A DNA stretch of 23,642 nucleotides from Guillardia theta CCMP2712. Its lineage: Eukaryota; Cryptophyceae; Pyrenomonadales; Geminigeraceae. Position 1 is the first letter of the stretch. Every line of letters starts with the position of its first letter. Both the position numbers and the translations under genes were made by a program. Positions 12,499 through 23,642 of the stretch are shown here, in pieces. The stretch covers positions 913,588 to 937,229 of the forward strand of contig NW_005434665.1 of the NCBI RefSeq assembly GCF_000315625.1. The letters run 5' to 3'. Below the pieces are notes generated by a model. It made no database searches. It worked only from the letters and a program-made list of their open reading frames with translations, and was not told the origin of the DNA.

Positions 12499-15400
12499 AT
12501 GAAAGTTGCTCGAGCTCGCCTGAAAGCTTTCGTCCTCCTCCTCTGTCTGTCGGCATGCGACACAAGGACGCATGTCAGGAAGGCTCTTGGCCGTCTTCCC
12601 GTCGCTCATGCACGCTGCGAGAGGGAAGAGCAGATATGCATGGAGTTGTTCGCAGGGAGAGGACGGGTGTTGAGTTTGAGAGGAGGAGTAGTGCGGGAGA
12701 GCGAAGGAGAAGAAGCGAGGCGGAGCATGCTGAAGCAAGGCGAGCAAGATATGGTGCGTCTCATCCTTCAGGCCTTGCAGGGCATGGGCTACCTCGAGAG
12801 CTCGCTGTGCCTCCAGCGAGAATCCGGAGTCATGCTGCAGAGTGAGGGGGAGAAGCTGCGGGCGTTGAGGAGAGATGTGATGGAGGGCGAGTGGAGAAAG
12901 ATCTTGTCCGAGCTTGAGAGGGAGGATTGGGCGTCAACCAGCCTCAAGTATGTGCTTTGCGCTGTTGACCATGAGCTCAGAGCTTGCAGGTTTGTGGTTG
13001 CGAATCAGCTCTTCTTGGAAGAGCTTCACTCTAACGACAGGAAGGGAGCTGAGAAGGTTCTTCATGTAGGCCCCGAGCTGCTGCTTGTTTCCTCCTGATC
13101 CGCTGCCGTGTAGGATCACGTCTTGCCTAATGCTCTGAGCCAGAGGAGGCGGGAGGAGAGCCAGCGGCTTGCGGCAATGCTGTCACAAGATGACATCAGC
13201 ACGACGGGAGGGCATGCGGTGAATGAGCTTGTTGAGGTGACGGGAGTGACGGGGAGCGAAGGGTTTCACTTCTCGTCTCCTCGTCTTGGAGGAGATCTTG
13301 AGCTGCCTCCCTGCCCACATGCGTTTGCCGCGAGACAGGCTGTGGAAACTAGTTAATCAGGTGAGAAAGTAGGAGGCAGGGGAGGGCAAGGGAAATGAAG
13401 ATGAGGAGGACGGAGAGTGGTAAGCGAGGAAGGAATATGAAGTGGTTCGGGGTTGGCTATCGCTCATGTTTCTGGCTTCAGGCTCAGATTTACCAGCGAG
13501 AAAAATCTTTGTGAGTTCTGATTCAGAAAGCTCCTTCTCGAGCTGCTGACATCATGGTCAAGGTATCCTTACACGAGGCAGAGCGAGTTGTCGCTGCTGG
13601 ATGACCTTTCCTTCGACCCCTCGAGTCTGCTATGTAGCAAATCGCATGCTGCAACGCCCTCCGTGACAGTCGTGCAGGTCTGCATCGAACCATCAAGTTC
13701 CACAAGTGAGAAGGAGCTGAGATGTTTGTTGCCCTCATGCTTCTCAACAGAGACGAGGTCTGGGTTTGCAAGTTCTCTCCTTCAGGCAGATTCCTCGCTA
13801 CCGCATCCAAGGATGGAAACCTGGCGATCTGGTCGTCCCAGGAGCTTCTAGGTGACTCGGGAGCTTCCGGGGAGACTTGAGTGACCTGTGTCCTGGTCAG
13901 TGCCAACGGATGCCACAGCAGCAGCAGCTTCATGCAAGCCCGTCCTCTCGTATTCGACCTCCTCTGAATATCTCTTGCAGCACAATCCCGAGAGGGGCTG
14001 GTGCTCAACCTTTTGAATGGGTTTCAAGTTTGCAGCATGTGAGTCATCGGCCGTGAGCGGTCAACCTGTCTGATGTTGCTGTTCAGAGCATGGAGCTCCG
14101 ACGAGAGCATGGTCCAACTCTTCCTACCTCCTGCCGTGTCCTTTCGTCATCTCCCTCCCTGATCTCTGCTCCCCATCCCTCGAGTCGCAACGCAAGAGGC
14201 TCATTTCGCTTCAGGTTGTCTGTGCAGGCCTTGACTCGTGCCGCATCTCTGCCTGGAACATTCCCAGTGGCATCCAGGTTGGCGTCGCGAGGAAGCGCAG
14301 GAGTGACGGAGGCCGGCAGGTCCCTCTAGCCGCGCAGATGAGGAAGCCCTTGAGCTGCGTGGAGTGGCTTGCGGGGACCTGGTACTGCCTGGGAGGAGGA
14401 GGAGACGAAGACATTTTTGCTTGGGATCTCTTGGTATCCTCCGCATCCTCCGCTTTGTCATTGACAGCTGGCAGATCTCGCGGGAGAGCAGACGGTCGAA
14501 CAATCCTTCCTTCGTGCTGTGGACTGAGCACAGGTTTCGTGAGACTCTCCCACTCTGTCTCACGGGGCGCAGGAGTGTACACTCGCTCGCATGCTCCTCG
14601 GATGGCTCGAGCCTCGTCGCCCTCCTGTCTGAGCAGGTCTTTGACCTGTGCTACCATCTCCCCCCTCGTCTGATGTCTCGCTCAGACAATCAATGTATAC
14701 GACATCTACCAGATCTGTGACGAACATGCCAAGTTCCTCTCCAAGCAACAGGATGGAAGATTTGGGTCGACAGATGCGCTTGGTGAGCGGGGAGAGAAGA
14801 GGGGAGGAAGACATGTTTGCGGGGAGTGAGGATAGGACGGAAGGAGAGCAAGTGGAGCAGGAGGACGAGGGTCTTGTTGACCGCAGCTGCAGAAGGAGAT
14901 GTTAGTCTCTGGAGTTCGGCTGCTGTGCCTTTGAGCTCAGAGGGAAGCGAGGGGAAAGGAGAGGAAGTAAGGAGCGAGCATGCGAGGAAGCGGATCGAAG
15001 TGAAGGATGCGAGGAGGACGTCGCTAAGGATCAACGGCACTCACATCCCGTCCTACCATCCTGTGCGTCAGATCACAAACCCGGTAAGGAGCAGGGCCGG
15101 GGAGTTTTAACGTGCTGAGAGCGCCTTGGAGGTCTACGGTCTCTCCGCCATCCTCTCCCTCAAGCTCATGTCCGACGACCACACCCTCCTCCTCTCCTGC
15201 CTGTCGCTGCAGGCGAGCAAGGGCGAACCGCAAGCTGGTTCTGATCGAGAAGCTGCAGGGTGAAGCTGAGCTGGTTACCTGGGACCTCAAGTCCGTCTCC
15301 TGTGTGCAGGTTAGGAGCTTCCTCACCAGTTGCTTGCAGTCTCGCTATCACTCGCGTCCTCTTCTTCCCTCTTCTCCTCCCTGTCGTTCTTGCTCCTGCT

Positions 15401-16018
15401 CTTTCTTCATTCTCGACTAGATCCTCGTTGTTTCACTCTTCTTCCTCATTCTCCTTCCTCTTCCCTCCTGCTTCTTGACCCTCACGTCGCATCAGCGCTT
15501 CCGGGGACATGAGTTTCGGCGCTACCTGACGGGCTTCACCGAAGGAGGCTTTCAAGATATGCTGATAGTGAGCGAGATTGAGTTGTTGATGTTGATGATG
15601 TTGTTGTCAATGATGATGATAATGATAATGATGATGATGATGGTGATAATGGTGATGATGATAGAGATGATGATGATAATTATGATGATAATGATGGTAA
15701 AAATGATATTGATGATGGTGATAATGATGATAGAGATGCTGCAGATTTCTCTTCCTGATGTCACTGATGTGTTCACAGCTGGGAGGGAGTGAGGACGGGC
15801 TCATACGCGTGTGGCATCGCGACACCGGAAGGCTCATCAAGGTTTGCTAGCTTACAAGTGCGAGAAGCTCATGGGGGCCGCAGACGCTGGTGGGTCACGA
15901 CCAGTCTGTCAACTCGCTCGCGTGGCTGCCCAACAACGACTTCGTCATGGCGTCCGCGTCAGATGATTTCTCCGTCAGGCTGTGGGGGCCGAGGATGCTG
16001 CAGAACTACATGGAATGA
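12499..16018 (+). CDS. WDR26: WDR26/GID7 homologue (LisH-CTLH-WD40 subunit of the GID/CTLH E3 ligase)
   Basis: Exons 12499-13065, 13114-13218, 13262-13360, 13482-13510, 13563-13633, 13678-13705, 13751-13851, 13981-14038, 14087-14111, 14215-14433, 14475-14636, 14686-14782, 14887-15083, 15120-15212, 15259-15309, 15496-15567, 15779-15841 and 15884-16018 keep phase throughout. The protein is 723 residues from the first ATG, or 676 from 12640, a likelier start because the extra N-terminus is hydrophobic. LisH (EQDMVRLILQALQGMGYLES) and CTLH (VMEGEWRKILSELEREDW) are followed by the WDR26-type linker (LPAHMRLPRDRLW) and WD repeats: HKDEVWVCKFSPSGRFLATA, IAWSSDESMVVCAG, GGSEDGLIRVWHRDTG and SVNSLAWLPNN..SVRLWGP. 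Order and spacing match WDR26/Gid7, the scaffold of the GID/CTLH ubiquitin ligase. The intron 15213-15258 is GC-AG. Confidence 0.88.
15587..15738. repeat. imperfect (GAT)n array inside a WDR26-like intron
   Basis: GATGAT/AATGAT triplets fill most of the 211-nt intron 15568-15778. The other introns of the same gene without repeats are 36-52 nt. Confidence 0.85.
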
Positions 16019-16079
16019 ACTCGTTCCTCCTCCTCCTCGTCGTCGTCGTCGTATCTCCCCATCCCTTCTCCCTCCTCCT

Positions 16080-17676
16080 TCAGCCCGGCTTCTGCTGCCA
16101 GCCTCCTCCTCCTGGTTGCCCCAAGTAGTAAGGGTTCGGCTGCCCAGGAACCTGGGGGAACTGCTGTTGGGGCATGGGATACAGCATGGGGAACTGCGGG
16201 AACGGATGCCTGAAGGGCTGCCAGCTGGGGTTACCCGGAAACTCCGGGTAGGAAGCGGCAGCTCCGAGCATAGCAGGGTTTGGCCACATCATGGCTGCCT
16301 GGGGCATGGGAGGGATCGCAGTCGCCATGCCCGCGTTGCCATGTACAGCCTGAGCTGGACGAGAATCCTTGTGCCTCATCCCTCGTCCAGCTGCTTGCGG
16401 ATTCGCTGAGTCTGTTCAAGTCAGAGGAAGAGAAGCGGCGGAGGAGAGAGCCACCGTTGCTTGCATGCGATCGATTCTTGTTCTTCCTGCCTTTGAGCTT
16501 TTTCTTCGCCTCAGCCTCCTCCTCGTCGTCGCTGTACTCGATTTCATCTTCTCCTGGTTCTTCATCGAACATGTTGGAGGCGTCGGACCTGCATTCTGTC
16601 ACCCTCCCCTCCCCCTCCTCCCTCCTTACCCCTTCACTTGACACACAGCTCTGTCAACGGGCTTGGCGCTCTCGACCGCATAGAAGACAACCTTGCCGAC
16701 CACCAACCGATCCTTGTCCATGTGCTCTGGGCTATACGAAGTAGCCGAGAGGAGGCGTAGTAGGAGGCGGGAGAGAAAAGTCAAGAAGTCAGGAGAGAAG
16801 TCAAGAGCTCAGGAGCGATCGGCCCAGCAGCGTCTCACCTGCTGAACTTGATGATATAGAAAGGCTCGTAGATGGGCCCGAAGATCTCAGCGACAAGCCC
16901 AACAGCAGTCTTGTCCTCGAAGCAGATCACCGCCCCTTCGTCCAGCGCCGGTACTCCCGCTTGTGCTTGAATCACTACGCTCGCATCCACCACCGCCGAG
17001 ATGCTCCCGAGTTGTTCGATCGGCCCGTCAACAGACGCGACCTCCATGGACGGTACCGGCGGTTCAACCTCGTTCTTGGTTCGCAGTTGAGCTTCAGTAG
17101 CATGCGAACCATCTTCGTCTCCTGCACTGCCGTCACTCCTTGCAGACCTCAAGATCTTGTTCACCAGACTCCTGGTTCACTTGCTCTTGGACTTCGACCT
17201 TCTCGTCCTCACTGTCCGACCAATCGCTGGACTCTTCCTCCTCTGCCTTGGCTTCTCCTGATGGCAAACTTGGCTCCGGCGCTTGCCTGGACGGCGCCGA
17301 CAAGTCTGAAGACGTACCATGTTGAGCACATGAGACTGGGAGGGAATCGAGTACCTTTCTCTTGGGGAACCTCTGCGGAGGGGGGGAGGGATGGTCGGTC
17401 CATAACGGCAGCAGCAGCAGCAGCCAGGTCAGCGTTAACTCGATCGACTCGCATCACTTCCTCGACATTTCGAATCCAATCTTCGTGCTGCTTCGATATT
17501 GAAACTTCTTCTGCTCTGTCGACCTGCATGCTTTCCTCGTTCGCCTCCTTTTTGTCAGTTTCAGCGGCAAGGGGTTCGTCTTGCTCGCCAACAAAGGCTT
17601 GTTCCTCAGAATGTATTCGTGTCGGGTGAACCTCAGCTCCAGCACCATCGACTTCAGTTCCCATGCTCGTATCCAT
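16080..17676 (-). CDS. NAF1: NAF1, H/ACA ribonucleoprotein assembly factor
   Basis: Six exons on the minus strand, 17676-17355, 17305-17165, 17121-16839, 16731-16630, 16588-16455 and 16411-16080, all in phase, give 437 residues. The introns are 49, 43, 107, 41 and 43 nt. The N-terminal third is acidic (SSDWSDSEDEKVE), as in other NAF1 proteins. The Gar1/Naf1 beta-barrel domain is clear: PIEQLGSISAVVDASVVIQ, GAVICFEDKTAVGLVAEIFG, PIYEPFYIIKFS, SPEHMDKDRLVVGKVVFYAV. It is followed by the conserved KGSDASNMFDEEP segment, an acidic/Lys-rich stretch (YSDDEEEAEAKKKLKGRKNK) and a Pro/Gln/Met-rich tail (FPQFPMLYPMPQQQFPQVPG). NAF1 binds dyskerin during assembly of H/ACA snoRNPs and telomerase RNP and is later replaced by Gar1. 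It converges on the WDR26-like gene. Confidence 0.88.
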
Positions 17677-18271
17677 GCCGCCGTTGGAATTGTCTATTTA
17701 CAAAGGTCACTTTCATTTACGAGTGCATTTGCGCATCAACACATATCGTGTCCTGAACCAGCATTGGGGGACGCCTTCCCATCTGCCGACATCCTCCTTC
17801 CTGCATCTTTTCTTCTTCTTTCTCAGCAAAGTTGTAGATCTATTAGTTTTTCTGCCTCAAATGCACTCTTTTCATCATTTTAACCCAAATTCTTTGAAAC
17901 AGTCCTCGTGATTGAGTGCTTTCCTCTACTCACCTCCTTTACTTCGACGCATATTCTTGCCTCACTTCTCTCTCTCTTCTGCTGACACTTTTCTGTTCAT
18001 ACTTGACTTCGCCAGCACATCATCATCAACCAACTTGTCTCTCTCACACACTTATCCGACACAAACCTACCCATTGATCAACCGCCCCCATCCTCTCTAT
18101 CATTCCTGATCCCCCAGCTCTCATCCTCTTCTCTCCTCCCCATGTCTCTGCTCCTATCATCTCCTCCCTCCCTCTTGCTCTCCTTGTTCGCCTCCTCCTC
18201 TCTCCTTCTCTCGCCGCTGCTGCCATGCTCGATGCGACTGCTGCCGCATTCCGGCTGAATTTCACACGAGG
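17677..18271. promoter_or_regulatory. divergent promoter region between NAF1 and the glycosyltransferase
   Basis: 595 bp between two divergent ATGs. It is pyrimidine-rich toward the plus-strand gene, and no coding exon is convincing. It must contain the start regions of both genes. I cannot identify specific elements. Confidence 0.5.
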
Positions 18272-21430
<3,159 letters not shown>

Positions 21431-21442
21431 GGAGGCGGCAGG

Positions 21443-23045
21443 TCAGGAGGAGGGGGAGGAGGGTCCTCGCAGCGTCTTCGTCGTCACGCTGCGGGTGCCA
21501 GGCCTCGTCTCCCTGCGGTGACGTCAGCGGAGATTGCGAGGAGGAGGAGAGATACTCGTAGATGGTGATGGCAATAGAGCTTCCTCCCCTTTCTCCTCCT
21601 TCCCTTCCTCCTCGTTCTCGGGTCGACCTCCACTCCATCTCCTTCGCGATCATCTTCTCCTTCTGCTTGATCTTCTCGCTCGCATGCTGCATCTTGTCAG
21701 GCCCCTCTCCTCCTCCTCCTCCTCCTCATCATCATCATCACCACCACCACCACCCTCACCATCTGTCTTCGTTCTTCTCGCCACGCTCGATGCTCAAGGC
21801 TGGACATCTTCGAGCTTGAGGAGACTGGAGTTCTGTAGGACGTCCCTCCTGTTGAGCTTCCTCCTCCTGCTCCTCCTCTCTCCTGTTTCATTCCCAGCTC
21901 TTGATGAGATAGGAGGCCCGACGAGCTCCACGAGCCAGCGGCAGGGGAGGATGCGGGAGAGAGCGAAGAGGAGACAGAGTTCTCCTTGCGGCGCCTTCGT
22001 CTGCCTGCGATACCTGTCACTTGCTAGGGAAGCAAGGGGGAGGAGGAGGAGGAGACCTTGATATCGGCGGGAGTGCTGGGAGCTGGCAGAGAGAGGGGGG
22101 AGGGGGGAGAGTGAGAGAGCGATAGGAGAGGAGCGAGCGATTGAAGTTGAGCCAGTCTGCCAAGAGCTGAGGAGGAGGACTGAGACAGAGAGAAAAACCT
22201 GAAGCATAGAACTACCTGTGATCTCCTCCTCCTCCTCCTCCTCCTCCTCCTCCTCCTCCTTTCGAAGGCCAGGCGTCGGCTCGCGAGGTTGGGGGAGGAA
22301 GGATCTATCGCGCAAGGAAGCGAGAGCTTCGCTGCGCGCAAGGAGGCCAAGGGGGTCGGAGAGCAGCAGGTCCTTCACGCCCCAGACGTCTGGCTGAGGG
22401 GAGGGAGTGAAACCAATTTCCGCACTAACCTGCTTCCTCCTCCGTCAGTCTGAGACGCAACAAGCAGCTCACTCGCCTCCTCCTCCCTCTGATCGCTGAC
22501 TGGACTCAGACTGTGAGCATGCGGCAAATTGTACTCCCTTCCTCCTCCTCCTCCTCCTCCTCCTCCACTTCGTTCTCTTCCTCCTCTTCCTCCTCGTCCT
22601 CGTGATTTGTCGCTTTCAGTCGTGCGGATCCACTCACGAGCTCTTTTGAAATCCTCTGAAAACAGATGAATAGTAAGAAAGAGGCAGGGAAGGAGGAGGA
22701 GGAGGAGGAGGAGTGACGATGTGATCTGACCGTTGGGGTCGAGGGTGGGGGCGCGAGAGAGTCGAATGTCGAAATGAAGGATGGAGGGAAGAAACCCCTC
22801 GACTTGCAATCGCTTCACAAAGTCAGAGGAGAAGGAGGAGGAGGAGGAGGAGGAGGAGGAGGAGGAGGAGGAGGAGGAGGAGGAGGAGGAGGAGAAAGAG
22901 GAGAACACAGTCTGGAGGAGGAGGAGGAGGAGGAGGAGGAGGAGGAGGAGGAGGAGAGGGAGGAGGCGGTGAAGAAGGAAGAGTTTACAGGATTTTGATT
23001 TTTCTTGATCTGATGAGCAATGGCCTGATGAAGGTTCCAAGTCAT
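21443..23045 (-). CDS. seven-exon gene of unknown function, largely disordered product
   Basis: Exons on the minus strand, 23045-22989, 22812-22731, 22655-22473, 22389-22216, 22013-21760, 21692-21556 and 21512-21443, are all in phase and give 318 residues. Start: ATG at 23045 with a TGA immediately before it in frame. An ordered N-terminal part (WNLHQAIAHQIKKNQNP, then GFLPSILHFDIRLSRAPTLD and DFKRAREWIRTTES) is followed by a Gly/Arg tract. Next come VWGVKDLLLSDPLGLLARSE, a Glu run, a Ser-rich segment (KENSVSSSLSPASSPAAGS) and a charged coiled coil (MQHASEKIKQKEKMIAKEME). The end is TKTLRGPSSPSS. I recognise no family. The Gly and Glu runs are encoded by GGA microsatellites that are part of exons here. 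It converges on the glycosyltransferase gene with 12 bp between the stop codons. The donor at 22472 is one of two possibilities. Confidence 0.5.
22838..22956. repeat. (GGA)n arrays inside an intron
   Basis: Two GGA/GAG arrays (about 22838-22893 and 22914-22956) fill the intron 22988-22813 of the minus-strand gene, where the sense strand reads CTC/TCC before the acceptor. A shorter CTC array at 22224-22260 codes for the Glu run of the fourth exon. Confidence 0.85.
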
Positions 23046-23141
23046 TCAACTCTTTCTCTTCTCCCTTGTCTCTTCCTCTCTCAAGCCTGCTTCCTGCCAC
23101 AACCTTTCCCCCTACCCCTTGCCCCATCTCCTCTCTCTCTT

Positions 23142-23144
<3 letters not shown>

Positions 23145-23207
<63 letters not shown>

Positions 23208-23208
23208 C
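23145..23208. repeat. (CTCCTG)n hexanucleotide array
   Basis: About ten CTCCTG units on the plus strand, the reverse complement of the GAGCAG-type hexamer (CAGGAG) at 2470-2592. Confidence 0.9.
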
Positions 23209-23299
23209 CATGCTTACACTCTGTCTTGTACCCCCATAAACAAGATTTCCATTCCTCCAGCTCAGCTGCTGGACGAATCTGAAACCTCCCGTAAGGCAT

Positions 23300-23566
23300 C
23301 AAGACGATCCTGACTCCCATCCTCCCCCTCCCCTCCTCCCTTCTGGAAGCGAGCAAGGAGAAGCAGAGTGATCGAGGGAGAAAGAGAAAGAAGGGAGGAA
23401 GAGAGGCACGAGGAGAGGGAGGAGAAAGGAAGGAGAGATGTTTCGACCTCTGCTCTAGATGCTTCCCCTTGTCTCTGTTCTTGTCGCTGTAAAACTCCAG
23501 CAGCAGGCGAGAGAGAGGAAGTCGAACCATCCCAAGGAAATCATCCCGCTGATCGACCATCAGCAT
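23300..23566 (-). CDS. possible C2-domain exon of a gene entering from the right edge
   Basis: A minus-strand frame open from 23566 downward begins LMVDQRDDFLGMVRLPLSRL. It resembles the calcium-loop and strand segment of a C2 domain (Asp-rich loop, DDFLGxVxxPLSxL) and continues with EFYSDKNRDKGKHLEQR. A further stretch on the same strand (GVRIVLMPYGRF, about 23315-23280) could be a later strand, after an acceptor near 23350. The 5' part would lie beyond the window. I could not find a clean donor, so the exon limits are not fixed. It may belong to a separate gene from the one ending at 21443. Confidence 0.3.
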
Positions 23567-23642
23567 CTTTTTCTTGTCTCATTCTTCCTCTTTTTCCTCT
23601 TGTTAAATTGACCTTGTTCTTTTAATTTTTTTTTGTGTTCTT

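Noticed and set aside
12499-12639. Signal peptide on the WDR26-like protein (AFVLLLCLSAC)
   Set aside because: A secreted GID7 homologue makes no sense. Translation more likely starts at 12640 or 12727, leaving this as 5' UTR.
22046-22078. Possible small minus-strand exon reading APSTPADIK after a CCAG acceptor
   Set aside because: Including it breaks the phase into the next exon (22013), whereas joining 22216 directly to 22013 keeps frame.
22480-22655. Alternative minus-strand frame beginning RISKELVSGSARLK with a long Glu run
   Set aside because: It reads well locally but does not match the phase of the preceding exon (ending at 22731). The frame with FKRAREWIRTTES does.

Overview
This is a window of nuclear DNA from a eukaryote. 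The genes are split by many GT-AG introns, mostly 36-60 nt long. There is a eukaryotic tRNA-Arg with internal pol III promoter boxes and a T-run terminator. The recognisable proteins are eukaryote-specific: a RAB6-interacting golgin, a WDR26/GID7 E3 subunit, the snoRNP assembly factor NAF1 and a B3GNTL1/QTGAL-like glycosyltransferase. Coding GC is moderate to high, simple repeats are very abundant, and the assembly contains a 100-N gap. A unicellular alga or other protist with compact introns fits best, and a cryptophyte such as Guillardia is my guess. That guess is inference, not something the sequence proves.

Layout, left to right. 1-310 is a GGA repeat and a possible gene tail. 1319-2009 (+) is a two-exon golgin (GORAB) gene. 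It converges on a large minus-strand gene, 7868 to about 2191, that I rebuilt as about 14 phase-consistent exons encoding a roughly 1,270-residue membrane protein: PB1-like domain, about five membrane spans, alpha/beta hydrolase, then a cysteine-rich ectodomain. 7869-8657 is non-coding and CCGG-rich, followed by tRNA-Arg(ACG) at 8658-8730. 8961-9675 (+) is a four-exon gene of unknown function. 10086-10862 (-) is an intronless secreted beta-helix protein, divergent from a small AT-rich ORF at 11025-11381 (+). 11382-12498 holds a second CCGG-rich island, a long GGAGA array and the assembly gap.

12499-16018 (+) is an 18-exon WDR26/GID7 homologue. It converges on NAF1 (17676-16080, -, six exons), with 61 bp between the stops. 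Across a 595-bp divergent promoter region lies the glycosyltransferase (18272-21430, +, about 12 exons), one of whose introns carries 75 uninterrupted CTG units. It converges, 12 bp stop to stop, on a seven-exon gene of unknown function (23045-21443, -). The right edge holds a possible C2-domain exon on the minus strand.

The genes do not form a pathway. They are mostly housekeeping functions (Golgi trafficking, GID/CTLH ubiquitin ligase, H/ACA snoRNP assembly, probable tRNA modification) arranged in alternating convergent and divergent pairs. All exon models come from reading splice signals, phase and protein similarity by eye. The most unusual object is the PB1-membrane-hydrolase-cysteine-rich protein.
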